Shown: positions 1 to 7,683 of the stretch, piece after piece
Layout: the number at the start of each line of letters is the position of its first letter
Numbering within the stretch: the stretch's first letter is position 1
Source: Solibacillus sp. R5-41
Lineage (GTDB): Bacteria > Bacillota > Bacilli > Bacillales_A > Planococcaceae
Assembly: GCF_002736105.1 (NCBI RefSeq)
Contig: NZ_CP024123.1
Span: forward strand, 922,001 to 986,000
Direction of reading: 5' to 3'
DNA: 64,000 bases
Made by a program: the position numbers and the translations under genes
The notes under the pieces: model-generated
Told to the model about the DNA's origin: nothing
Databases searched by the model: none
The model's input: only the letters and a program-made list of their open reading frames with translations

Positions 1-38
1 CGAGCTTTACGGCCAGTAATTACGCATTGTTTTGGCAT
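1..38 (-). CDS. rpmB: 50S ribosomal protein L28, 5' end only (cut by window edge)
   Basis: Read on the minus strand, the first 38 bases encode MPKQCVITGRKAR, the conserved start of bacterial L28, a protein of the large ribosomal subunit. A strong GGAGGAAT ribosome binding site lies at 45–52, seven bases before the ATG. The rest of the gene is outside the window. The divergent arrangement with yloU is as in B. subtilis. Only about 13 residues are visible, but the match to the family start is clear. Confidence 0.9.
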   Translation of the reverse strand, partial: MPKQCVITGRKA

Positions 39-105
39 TGTAAAATTCCTCCTTACAGCTGAATCTGAAAGCTACATTTCAGTTCGATATTTCACATACC
101 ATAAT

Positions 106-134
106 AATTTAACATACCTATCGAGTGAGTGCAA
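106..134 (-). promoter_or_regulatory. Candidate sigma-A promoter for rpmB
   Basis: On the minus strand TTGCAC (129–134) and TAAATT (106–111) are separated by 17 bases, upstream of the rpmB ribosome binding site. The -10 box matches the consensus at four of six positions, so this is only moderately supported. Confidence 0.4.
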
Positions 135-384
135 GACATTTTACGCAACCTTTCAAGAAAAAAACCTTTACACCTAAATCAGCTTGGAAAGTTTAGAAAT
201 TGACGGAAAAAGAGAAAGCGAAATTGATTAAATCGGCTTATTAATACATGTAGGACATAAAAAAAAGATAATAGTACAAATTAATAGAAATAGGATGTCT
301 AGAATGAAGCTGAAATAATGGCAATAAAAAACAGATGCTTTATTCTTCACCATGTCGAAATTTGAAAAAATGATAACTTTCAAC

Positions 385-414
385 TAGACGTAAGTGAACG
401 TTTTCTTTTATAAT
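385..414 (+). promoter_or_regulatory. Candidate sigma-A promoter for yloU-fakA
   Basis: A perfect TATAAT (409–414) follows TAGACG (385–390) with an 18-base spacer. A second possible -10, TACAAT at 429–434, has no convincing -35. The yloU start codon is at 470, with AAGGGGG at 456–462 as its ribosome binding site. Confidence 0.5.
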
Positions 415-469
415 CGGCTTTTGTGTAGTACAATAGAGATTAGTCAAATAGAGCCAAGGGGGCATTATT

Positions 470-832
470 ATGTCAGTAGAATTGAATAACGAATTCGGCC
501 ATATTGATATTTCAAATGATGTGATTGCACAAATTGCTGGTGGAGCGGCAATCGAGTGTTATGGTATTGTAGGAATGGCGTCTAAACACCAAATTCGTGA
601 CGGATTAACAGATATTTTGCGTAAAGAAAACTTTGCAAAAGGTGTACTAATTCGCCAAGCGGGTGAAGACCTACATATTGATATGTATATCGTTGTAAGC
701 TATGGTACAAAAATTTCTGAAATTGCATATCAAGTTCAATCAAAAGTAAAATATACAGTAAATAAAACATTAGGTATGAGCGTTAAATCGGTAAATATTT
801 TTGTTCAAGGCGTTCGTGTTGCGAATGTGTAA
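470..832 (+). CDS. yloU: Asp23/Gls24 family envelope stress-type protein YloU
   Basis: This 120-residue acidic protein has the Asp23/Gls24 fold: a beta-rich core with IAGGAAIECYGIVGM near residues 22–36 and the SEIAYQVQSKVKYTV helix near residues 83–97. Members in Gram-positives are cytosolic or membrane-associated and linked to envelope stress; their molecular activity is unsettled. It has a strong ribosome binding site and its own upstream promoter. It sits ten bases before fakA, the conserved pairing seen as yloU-yloV in B. subtilis. Cotranscription with fakA is likely because no terminator separates them. Confidence 0.9.
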   Translation: MSVELNNEFGHIDISNDVIAQIAGGAAIECYGIVGMASKHQIRDGLTDILRKENFAKGVLIRQAGEDLHIDMYIVVSYGTKISEIAYQVQSKVKYTVNKTLGMSVKSVNIFVQGVRVANV

Positions 833-850
833 GAGGAGGAAATGAATCGG

Positions 851-2497
851 ATGAAGTCTTTAGACGGAATTAAATTTGCAGAAATGGTTCAAATGGGTGC
901 ACATCACCTTTACCAAAATGCAGGTTATGTAGATTCTCTAAATGTATTCCCTGTGCCAGACGGGGATACGGGGACAAATATGAATTTGTCTATGACATCT
1001 GGTGCAGATGAAACAGAACTACATGCAGGTGCTCATATCGGTAAAACAGCACAGGCATTATCAAAAGGCTTACTAATGGGGGCGCGCGGAAATTCAGGCG
1101 TAATTTTATCGCAATTATTCCGTGGTTTCGGTAAGGCGATTGAAAAAAATTCAGAGATCGACGCAAAAGGCTTAGCGAATGCATTCCAAGCAGGTGTCGA
1201 TACGGCATATAAAGCGGTTATGAAGCCTGTTGAAGGTACGATTCTTACAGTTGCACGAGAAGCGGCAGCTAAAGGTGTCGAAGTTGCTGAAACTGAGGAC
1301 AACCTAATTGCTGTTATGGAGGCATTTATTGAAGAAGCACGTGCATCACTAAATCGTACACCGGATTTATTGCCTGTTTTAAAAGAAGTTGGCGTAGTTG
1401 ATAGTGGTGGACAAGGGTTGCTTTTCGTCTATGAAGGATTCCTCGCATCGATGAAGGGTGAGCCATTGCCTGCAAAAAATGAATCGTCTTTAGATGATTT
1501 AATTAATGCAGAACATCACCGAGTACAAGACTTTATGGATACTTCTGCGATTGAATTTGGTTATTGTACGGAAATTATGGTTCGTTTTGAAGCGGAAAAA
1601 GAACCGTTCGATGAAGAGCAATTCCGCCAAGAGCTAAATCCAATGGGTGATTCTTTGCTTGTTATTTCAGATGATGAAGTGGCAAAGGTACATATTCACT
1701 CTGAAACACCAGGTGCGGTGCTAGAAGCAGGGCAAAAATACGGTAGCTTAATTAAAATCAAAGTAGATAATATGCGTGAACAACATTCGGCGATTGTCAA
1801 TGAAGCGCCAAAAACACCAGCTAAAGTAAAACAACAAAAGGTTCCATTTGCGATCGTAACAATTGCTATGGGTGAAGGCGTAGCAAATTTATTACGTTCA
1901 ATTGGTGCATCTTATGTAATCGAAGGCGGCCAAACAATGAATCCTTCAACGGAAGACATTGTGAAGGCTGTTCAAGAAATTGGTGCTGAACGCGTACTTA
2001 TTTTACCGAACAATAAAAATATTATTATGGCAGCAGAACAAGCAGCAGAGCTTTTAGAAATTGAAGCGGCTGTTGTTCCTACAAAAACAATTCCACAAGG
2101 GATGGCGGCAATTTTAGCTTTCAACCCAGAGGAGTCAGTTGCAAATAATAAAAATTACATGACAGAAGGATTTGCGCATGTAAAAACAGGTCAAGTAACA
2201 TTTGCGGTTCGAGATACGTCGATTGACGGTGTAGAAATTCGTAAAGATGACTATATGGCTTTAGCAGAAGGGAAAATCATATTATCAACAACTGAAATGA
2301 TGGACGCTGCTAAACAAGTACTTGATAATTTAATGGACGAAGATTCTGAAATCGTTACAATTATTTTTGGTGAAGATGCGACGGCTGAGCAAGCAGAACA
2401 ATTGCAAAGCTTCATTGAAGAAAATTATGAAGATGCAGAAGTAGAACTTGTCGATGGTAAACAATCACTTTATCCATTTATTCTTTCAGTCGAATAA
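851..2497 (+). CDS. fakA: Fatty acid kinase catalytic subunit FakA (YloV, DhaL domain)
   Basis: A 548-residue protein. The N-terminal DhaL/DAK2 ATP-binding domain shows VPDGDTGTN (residues 35–43), which coordinates Mg-ATP, and GARGNSGVILSQ around residue 80. A middle segment and a C-terminal domain follow. In S. aureus FakA phosphorylates fatty acids held by FakB proteins, feeding acyl-phosphate into PlsX/PlsY phospholipid synthesis. A PlsX gene lies in this window, but no fakB does. Two in-frame ATGs exist at 842 and 851. GGAGG at 835–839 is only 2 bases from the first and 11 from the second, so I prefer 851. A short hairpin region follows the stop. Confidence 0.92.
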   Translation: MKSLDGIKFAEMVQMGAHHLYQNAGYVDSLNVFPVPDGDTGTNMNLSMTSGADETELHAGAHIGKTAQALSKGLLMGARGNSGVILSQLFRGFGKAIEKNSEIDAKGLANAFQAGVDTAYKAVMKPVEGTILTVAREAAAKGVEVAETEDNLIAVMEAFIEEARASLNRTPDLLPVLKEVGVVDSGGQGLLFVYEGFLASMKGEPLPAKNESSLDDLINAEHHRVQDFMDTSAIEFGYCTEIMVRFEAEKEPFDEEQFRQELNPMGDSLLVISDDEVAKVHIHSETPGAVLEAGQKYGSLIKIKVDNMREQHSAIVNEAPKTPAKVKQQKVPFAIVTIAMGEGVANLLRSIGASYVIEGGQTMNPSTEDIVKAVQEIGAERVLILPNNKNIIMAAEQAAELLEIEAAVVPTKTIPQGMAAILAFNPEESVANNKNYMTEGFAHVKTGQVTFAVRDTSIDGVEIRKDDYMALAEGKIILSTTEMMDAAKQVLDNLMDEDSEIVTIIFGEDATAEQAEQLQSFIEENYEDAEVELVDGKQSLYPFILSVE

Positions 2498-2505
2498 CAA
2501 ATCCG

Positions 2506-2541
2506 AAGCAGTGCATGCTTTTTATATGCACTGCTTTCGTT
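2506..2541 (+). terminator. Candidate weak terminator after fakA
   Basis: An 11-bp perfect stem, AAGCAGTGCAT (2506–2516) with ATGCACTGCTT (2526–2536), has a 9-base loop. The following tract is poor in T, so termination may be inefficient. The hairpin itself is clear. Confidence 0.55.
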
Positions 2542-2567
2542 ATTCATCTTCATATTTTTCAAACAAT

Positions 2568-2600
2568 CGACTCGCATCTAGTAAATGTGAGTCGAATTTT
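2568..2600 (+). terminator. Second hairpin downstream of fakA
   Basis: CGACTCGCAT (2568–2577) pairs with ATGTGAGTCG (2585–2594) with one G-U wobble and a 7-base loop, followed by AATTTTAC. It could back up the first hairpin as a tandem terminator. Confidence 0.45.
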
Positions 2601-2631
2601 ACTTTAAATGATAGATTGGATAACAGGAAGT

Positions 2632-2660
2632 TTGTTTATTGTAGAAAAAATAGGTACAAT
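2632..2660 (+). promoter_or_regulatory. Sigma-A promoter for sdaAB-sdaAA
   Basis: TTGTTT (2632–2637) and TACAAT (2655–2660) lie 17 bases apart, 39 bases before the sdaAB start codon. They lie after two hairpins that end the fakA unit. Confidence 0.6.
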
Positions 2661-2698
2661 ACTAGTAATGTGTTACATGATATATAGGGGGTTATGCG

Positions 2699-3361
2699 AT
2701 GAAGTTTACATCGGTTTTTGATATTATTGGTCCGGTTATGATTGGCCCCTCCTCTTCACATACAGCAGGGGCTGCTCGTATCGGGCGTGTCGCAAGGGAT
2801 TTATTCGGACGTCAACCAAAATGGGTGAAGATTTATTTATATGGGTCCTTTGCTGAAACGTATCGCGGTCATGGGACGGATGTTGCCTTAATTGGAGGCT
2901 TATTAGATTATGATACGGATGATGAAAGAATTAAAACCGCTTTTCAAGAGGCACAGGCTGCTAACTTACAATTTGAATTTTTCCCGGAAACGGCCAATAA
3001 AGAGCATCCGAACACAGCCCGCCTTGTCATGGGAGATGACGAAAATGAAATGAGCGTTGAAGGCATTTCAATTGGCGGAGGAAAAATTGAAATTAGTGAA
3101 GTGAACGGCTTTAAATTGCGCTTAACGGGTGGAATGCCAGCCATTTTAGTTGTTCATGATGATCGCGCAGGATGCATCGCCAATGTCGCGAATTGCTTAG
3201 CAATGCACAATGTAAATATTGGGCATATGGAAGTGTCGCGTATTGAACGTGGGTTAACGGCATTAATGGTTATTGAAGTGGACCAAAACATAGATAAACG
3301 AATTATCGATCAAATTTCGTATATTCCACATATTACGAAGGTGTCGAAAATTAACAACTAA
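2699..3361 (+). CDS. sdaAB: L-serine ammonia-lyase, beta subunit
   Basis: This 220-residue subunit forms the iron-sulfur L-serine dehydratase with SdaAA; the enzyme converts L-serine to pyruvate and ammonia. The N-terminal part has the GPSSSHT motif (residues 16–22) followed by AGAARIGR, typical of the beta domain. The C-terminal 75 residues form an ACT domain (AILVVHDDRAGCIANVANCLA), probably for ligand sensing. The ATG at 2699 has AGGGGG seven bases upstream. The alpha subunit gene starts 12 bases after the stop, so the two are cotranscribed. Confidence 0.95.
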   Translation: MKFTSVFDIIGPVMIGPSSSHTAGAARIGRVARDLFGRQPKWVKIYLYGSFAETYRGHGTDVALIGGLLDYDTDDERIKTAFQEAQAANLQFEFFPETANKEHPNTARLVMGDDENEMSVEGISIGGGKIEISEVNGFKLRLTGGMPAILVVHDDRAGCIANVANCLAMHNVNIGHMEVSRIERGLTALMVIEVDQNIDKRIIDQISYIPHITKVSKINN

Positions 3362-3373
3362 GGGGTGAACTGA

Positions 3374-4294
3374 ATGGATGTATTATTTCATAGTGTGCGT
3401 GAGTTAGTAGAACGAGCTGAAAATGAAGGGAAACTTATTTCTGAAATTATGATTGAGCAAGAAATGTTAATAAGCGGGCGCACTCGTGAAGAAATTTTCT
3501 CGCAAATGGACCGCAATTTAGTTGTGATGGAAGAAGCGGTTGAGCGCGGTTTACGTGGTGTTCAATCTGTGACAGGATTAACGGGTGGCGATGCGGTATT
3601 AATTCAAAAATACATCGCAAGTGGCAAGTCATTAGCAGGCGATTTATTGTTAGATGCTGTTAGTAAGGCGGTTGCAACGAATGAAGTAAATGCAGCGATG
3701 GGGACAATTTGTGCGACACCAACTGCAGGTTCGGCAGGCGTCGTACCAGGGACATTGTTTGCTGTGAAAAATAAATTAAATCCAACGCGAGAGCAAATGG
3801 TCCGTTATTTATTCACGTCGGGTGCATTCGGCTTTGTTGTTGCGAATAATGCGTCGATTTCAGGTGCTGAAGGTGGCTGTCAGGCAGAAGTGGGAAGTGC
3901 TTCGGCAATGGCGGCGGCAGCAATTGTTGAAATGGCTGGAGGAACACCACAGCAATGTGCAGAAGGGTTTGCGATTACATTAAAAAATATGCTAGGTCTT
4001 GTATGTGATCCAGTTGCTGGACTTGTTGAAGTTCCTTGTGTGAAGCGCAATGCGATGGGGGCATCCAATTCACTCGTTGCGGCAGATATGGCACTTGCTG
4101 GAGTAACGAGTCGTATTCCGTGTGATGAAGTGATTGGTGCGATGTATCGTATCGGACAGGCAATGAGCCCCAATTTAAAAGAAACGGCTCGTGGCGGACT
4201 AGCGGCAACACCAACAGGTAAGGCTATTACTCATGCGATTTTTGATGGTGGGGACTTAAAGAGTCTATTAAAATCGCGCGCGGCGAATAATTAA
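3374..4294 (+). CDS. sdaAA: L-serine ammonia-lyase, iron-sulfur-dependent, alpha subunit
   Basis: The 306-residue alpha subunit carries the catalytic [4Fe-4S] cluster. Conserved cysteines are visible in GTICATPTAGSAG, GAEGGCQAEVGSA and MLGLVCDPVAGLVEVPC, the last giving the paired cysteines typical of the family. It works with SdaAB in serine catabolism in the cytosol. AAGGGGTGA precedes the ATG. A strong terminator follows at 4303, which separates the operon from the nos-type genes downstream. Confidence 0.95.
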   Translation: MDVLFHSVRELVERAENEGKLISEIMIEQEMLISGRTREEIFSQMDRNLVVMEEAVERGLRGVQSVTGLTGGDAVLIQKYIASGKSLAGDLLLDAVSKAVATNEVNAAMGTICATPTAGSAGVVPGTLFAVKNKLNPTREQMVRYLFTSGAFGFVVANNASISGAEGGCQAEVGSASAMAAAAIVEMAGGTPQQCAEGFAITLKNMLGLVCDPVAGLVEVPCVKRNAMGASNSLVAADMALAGVTSRIPCDEVIGAMYRIGQAMSPNLKETARGGLAATPTGKAITHAIFDGGDLKSLLKSRAANN

Positions 4295-4302
4295 ATAAGT
4301 AC

Positions 4303-4345
4303 AAAAACACGTAATCAATTTAATTGATGCGTGTTTTTTATTTTT
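4303..4345 (+). terminator. Rho-independent terminator after sdaAA
   Basis: AAAAACACG (4303–4311) pairs with CGTGTTTTT (4330–4338), and the inner arms AATCAA/TTGATT extend the stem. A T-rich tract follows. Confidence 0.85.
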
Positions 4346-4412
4346 CACAATAGTGAAATGAACTTCACAAATTACAACGATTTTTGTCAAACTATTTTCA
4401 ATTGAATTTCAC
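4344..4412 (+). promoter_or_regulatory. Candidate operator region upstream of the nos-type operon
   Basis: TTCAC occurs at 4344–4348, 4364–4368 and 4408–4412, and its complement GTGAA at 4353–4357. This gives TTCAC-N4-GTGAA and GTGAA-N6-TTCAC, two overlapping inverted repeats. A 10-base palindrome TTCAATTGAA sits at 4397–4406. An AT-rich -10-like TATATA lies at 4434–4439, but no well-spaced -35 is obvious. The spacing does not match the classic Fnr/Crp half-site arrangement. The regulator is unknown. Confidence 0.35.
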
Positions 4413-4519
4413 AATTATTCAGTAAACTAAAGTTATATAAATGTTCTACAAATGAGGAAAAATCAATGGAAGCTGATTTTCTGTGAGAACATTTAAATAG
4501 CTGAAACGAGGGATACATA

Positions 4520-5185
4520 GTGAGAAAATGGCTTGTGACAATTCCGCTGTTATTTACATTAGCAGCATGTGGAAACGATGAAAATGGGCAACAAAATGAT
4601 GCTAACAGTGGGTCGAAAGTAAAAACAGAAGCAGTTGCTACACAGCAAGCACCGACGTATTTATCGTCTACGGAAGACTGGGAAGTAGATGAACGTTTAC
4701 AAGAACCGACAGAGGAGTCTCTTTGTGAAATGTGTAATATGAAAGTGTATACACGCGAGCATGAAATGGGTGTGTTCTCTGCACAGGCGATAAAAGCCGA
4801 TGGAACGACAGCATTTTATGATGATATCGGTTGCTTAGTCAATGCCGAATTAAAATTTAAAGAGCAAAATGAAAAATATGTAAGAGACTATATTTCGTTA
4901 AACTGGCTAAATGTTGAAGAAGCAACTATTGTCAAAACTGAATTAAAATCTCCGATGAACTGGGGTTATATTTTCTTTAAATTTGAAGAAGATGCAAAAA
5001 CATATATTGCACAAAATCCAGCGGCGCATGTGGAGCAATTAGCAACAATACAAGCGACTGCAAAAGAACGTATGATGAAAAAAATGAAGGAAAAAGAGGC
5101 AGAAGGAAAAGGTCCTGAGGAGATGGATGTTGAAGATCACGAAGGACATATGGAAACAGAAGATGGAGAAGATGTACATGAGTAA
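4520..5185 (+). CDS. nosL: NosL-like copper-binding lipoprotein (first copy)
   Basis: A 221-residue predicted lipoprotein. The signal segment ends in LAAC with the lipidated Cys at residue 17. The NosL domain has CEMCNM, a metal-binding cysteine/methionine motif, plus a conserved FYDDIGC and a NWGYIFF segment. NosL proteins bind Cu(I) and assist maturation of nitrous oxide reductase. The last 45 residues form an unusual tail rich in Met, Glu and His that could also bind metal. The GTG start at 4520 has GAGGGA six bases upstream. The gene overlaps nosD by eight bases. No nosZ is present in the window, so the client protein is unknown. Confidence 0.8.
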   Translation: MRKWLVTIPLLFTLAACGNDENGQQNDANSGSKVKTEAVATQQAPTYLSSTEDWEVDERLQEPTEESLCEMCNMKVYTREHEMGVFSAQAIKADGTTAFYDDIGCLVNAELKFKEQNEKYVRDYISLNWLNVEEATIVKTELKSPMNWGYIFFKFEEDAKTYIAQNPAAHVEQLATIQATAKERMMKKMKEKEAEGKGPEEMDVEDHEGHMETEDGEDVHE

Positions 5186-6431
5186 TAGTGAAAAGGGCGT
5201 GTTTTTTGCCCTTTTTTTCCTGTTGCTTGTATTTTTAGAGAATGATACAGCGGCAGCTAGCTCAGTGCAACAGCAAATTGATTCATTGAAGCCGGGTGAA
5301 GAACTATTGCTGAATGATGTTGTAATTAAGGAATCGCTCACTCTTACAAAGCCGATAATCATCCGTGCAAATAATGTAATAATAGAACAACCTTTAAAAA
5401 TTGAATCCAACGATGTTCGAATTGAAGGGATTCATTTTCAAGGTGAGCAAGGTATTCTTATGAAAAATGTAAAAAATATTTCTATTTTCAATGCTTCGTT
5501 TGCGTCGAGTGAAGAAGGAGTTTATATTGTAAACTCACAAAATATTACACTCGAACAAATTGAACTAACAGGCATTCCGAGCGATTTAGCTAAACGCAAG
5601 CACGGTATAACGGTTTTACGCTCTGAAACTATTTTAATTGATGATGCCAAATTAACGGGAACGCTTGATAGCATTTATGTAGAGGAGAGCAAGCAAGTTC
5701 GTATCCTCAATAGCCAATTACGTGATGGGCGATACGGTGTCCATAGTATGTATAGTGAGGATATTATCGTAGAAAGCAGTAATATTTCCGAGTATACAAC
5801 TGGGATTATGGTGATGATGTCCAAAAATATTATGCTCAAGGATAATTTGGTCGCTCATCAGCAATCCGTTCATGGGACAGCATTGACGATTTATGACAGT
5901 AAATTGGCAACGATTCAAGAAAATGAATTACGTGAAAATAAAACGGCCATTCAGCTGCAAAAGGCGTCCGATATCGATATGTTGGGAAATGAACTCGTCA
6001 TGAATGTTATTGCTATTAGTGGGATGGACGTTTGGGACAGCGTTTTTTCAAACAATCGTTTACGAATGAATGTATTAACAACAGCAAGTTCGATTGATGG
6101 ATTAATATTGTCGCAAAATGCTTACGATGACTATGGTGGCTATGATTTAGATGGGGATCATATTGGGGATGCTCCTTATATTGCAACGTCTACATTTGGT
6201 CAATGGGTGTTAAAAAGACCGAACTATCAATATTTTTTAGGTAGCAGCAGCGTGCAATTATTAACAACATTAGATGCACTTTTATTGCTCTCCTCACAAA
6301 ATGTACTGCTTGATGAAAGACCGAAATTAGTTAACAACGCATCGATCGAAATGGATTTTAGGTGGCCTTATTTCGTAGTGAGTTTATTAATTTTAGGGTT
6401 ACTAATTACAGGATGGAGGAAGCTACTATGA
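5178..6431 (+). CDS. nosD: NosD-like parallel beta-helix protein, membrane anchored
   Basis: A 417-residue exported protein. An N-terminal signal segment (FFALFFLLLVFL) is followed by repeated short beta-strand motifs of the right-handed beta-helix (NosD/CASH) type from about residue 40 to 330. A late DxDxDxxGD loop (YDLDGDHIGD) is typical of NosD. A C-terminal transmembrane helix (WPYFVVSLLILGLLITGW) ends in a basic tail. NosD works with the NosF/NosY ABC transporter in copper-site assembly. I chose ATG 5178 because GGAG at 5165–5168 is correctly spaced; longer versions would begin inside nosL. It overlaps both neighbours, implying coupled translation. Confidence 0.82.
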   Translation: MSNSEKGVFFALFFLLLVFLENDTAAASSVQQQIDSLKPGEELLLNDVVIKESLTLTKPIIIRANNVIIEQPLKIESNDVRIEGIHFQGEQGILMKNVKNISIFNASFASSEEGVYIVNSQNITLEQIELTGIPSDLAKRKHGITVLRSETILIDDAKLTGTLDSIYVEESKQVRILNSQLRDGRYGVHSMYSEDIIVESSNISEYTTGIMVMMSKNIMLKDNLVAHQQSVHGTALTIYDSKLATIQENELRENKTAIQLQKASDIDMLGNELVMNVIAISGMDVWDSVFSNNRLRMNVLTTASSIDGLILSQNAYDDYGGYDLDGDHIGDAPYIATSTFGQWVLKRPNYQYFLGSSSVQLLTTLDALLLLSSQNVLLDERPKLVNNASIEMDFRWPYFVVSLLILGLLITGWRKLL

Positions 6432-6886
6432 AACGTAAACTAATTTTATTATTTTTGATGACGCTTGTATTAGCGGGCTGTGGCAATGCAGATTTAACCG
6501 CGCGTGAAATTCATTTGGAAACGGATATTTGTGAAATATGCAATATGGCGATTTCCCATCCAGATTATGCAGCACAAGCAATTTTTAAAAATAACGACTA
6601 TCAAGTTTTTGATGATTTAGGTTGCTTAATCGATTTTTTAAAAGGTGAATCGGCAAAGGAAGTCGTGATTGCCTATATTTATTCAGAGGATACAGGACAA
6701 TGGATTGATGTGAAGGAAGCGTACTTCGTCTATAATGCCGATTATTGGACGCCAATGAATTATGGTGTGCTTGCATTTGAAAAGGAACAAGCTTTGACCG
6801 ACTATGTACAGGAAAATGGCGATGGACAATTGTTAAGCTATGAAGCATTATTGACGGACTTTAAATGGGGAGTGCATACGCATTGA
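6428..6886 (+). CDS. nosL: NosL-like lipoprotein (second copy)
   Basis: A 152-residue lipoprotein with lipobox LAGC (Cys18). It has the same NosL signature as the first copy: CEICNM, FDDLGC and a WTPMNYGVLAFE segment. It lacks the long acidic Met/His tail of the first copy. The ATG at 6428 overlaps the nosD stop as ATGA, with GGAGGA seven bases upstream. Two divergent NosL proteins flanking NosD suggest distinct copper donors or acceptors in one assembly pathway; this is inference. The two copies differ too much to be a recent duplication. Confidence 0.8.
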   Translation: MKRKLILLFLMTLVLAGCGNADLTAREIHLETDICEICNMAISHPDYAAQAIFKNNDYQVFDDLGCLIDFLKGESAKEVVIAYIYSEDTGQWIDVKEAYFVYNADYWTPMNYGVLAFEKEQALTDYVQENGDGQLLSYEALLTDFKWGVHTH

Positions 6887-7683
6887 TACTTTCAGAATTA
6901 AAACAGCTTGTTCGTAGTAAATGGCTGTATATTGTCCTCGCTTTATTTTTATTATTATTTGTGTCCATTATGCTGTTGCAGCAGTTAAATGCTGGGGAGC
7001 AAATGGTATTTGATCGCTACAATGCCTCTTTGGTGAATGTTTTATTATTTTTACTGCCATTATTCATTTTAACGATCGGTGCAATGGGAGTCGCACAAGA
7101 TACGGAATCCGGGTGGTATCGCTTACTACGAACGTATCCGCTATCTATTGGCCGATATGTCTTTTCGAAATTCATTGCACTCATCGTCTTGTTTTTACTT
7201 ATTTTAGGAACAACAGAAACGATTGTTCTATTATTGGGAAGCTTCTTAGGGGGCATTTCCATTCATCCGACATTTTTACTTCTCGCGTTATTGCTTGTGC
7301 TCATTGTAAGTGCATTAAGTATTTGGATTGGTACATTCGCACGTCATCGGCTTCATGCCCTCGGCTTAAGCTTGGGGATATGGGGGTTCTTTTCGCTACT
7401 AAGTAATTATATTGTCATGGCTCTAGGGACGATTTTACCGAATTATGTGATTGAAAAGCTTTTATACGTCCATTTACATAGTAATCCATTTGAATGGCTA
7501 CGTTTTTTATTTTTATTAATGATTAACCAAACAGGGGTTTTAGGGAAATCATTTTATAGCTTAACGCAATTTTACACATCAGCATTAGGAATCACAGTTG
7601 CTATTATTTTGACATTAATTTGGATGATTTCACCACTTCTGCTTGCTGTATGGCAATTGAAATGGAAGGAGAAGCGTTCATGA
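6883..7683 (+). CDS. nosY: NosY-like ABC transporter permease
   Basis: A membrane protein of about 266 residues with six predicted transmembrane segments: one near residues 15–33, one around 55–75, and four more to the C-terminus. This matches the NosY/ABC-2 permease type. It should pair with the NosF ATPase encoded next. The start is uncertain: TTG at 6883 overlaps the nosL stop and has GGGGAG about ten bases upstream, while ATG at 6865 would overlap nosL by 22 bases with a poor ribosome site. I prefer TTG. The stop overlaps the nosF ATG as ATGA. Confidence 0.78.
   Translation: MILSELKQLVRSKWLYIVLALFLLLFVSIMLLQQLNAGEQMVFDRYNASLVNVLLFLLPLFILTIGAMGVAQDTESGWYRLLRTYPLSIGRYVFSKFIALIVLFLLILGTTETIVLLLGSFLGGISIHPTFLLLALLLVLIVSALSIWIGTFARHRLHALGLSLGIWGFFSLLSNYIVMALGTILPNYVIEKLLYVHLHSNPFEWLRFLFLLMINQTGVLGKSFYSLTQFYTSALGITVAIILTLIWMISPLLLAVWQLKWKEKRS

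Larger units (their letters stand above)
39..469. other. Divergent intergenic region rpmB / yloU (431 bases)
   Basis: I see no gene here. It holds a candidate minus-strand promoter for rpmB, a small hairpin in the rpmB leader (CTGAAA at 65–70 pairing with TTTCAG at 77–82), and a plus-strand promoter for yloU near 385–414. An 18-base stretch, AAGAAAAAAACCTTTACA at 155–172, is identical to the sequence that carries the -35 box of the rpsP promoter at 22419–22436. Here no good -10 box follows it. Confidence 0.6.

Noticed and set aside
2448-2687. 79-residue open reading on + strand after fakA
   Set aside because: It begins inside fakA, has no ribosome site and runs through two hairpins and the sdaAB promoter; it is a chance frame.
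4344-4412. Fnr or Crp binding site upstream of nosL
   Set aside because: The half-sites TGTGA/TCACA are not present with the required 6-base spacing; only TTCAC/GTGAA repeats are.
6428-6886. Second nosL as a recent duplication or frameshifted piece of the first
   Set aside because: The two share motifs but differ through most of their length, and each has its own signal peptide and start.
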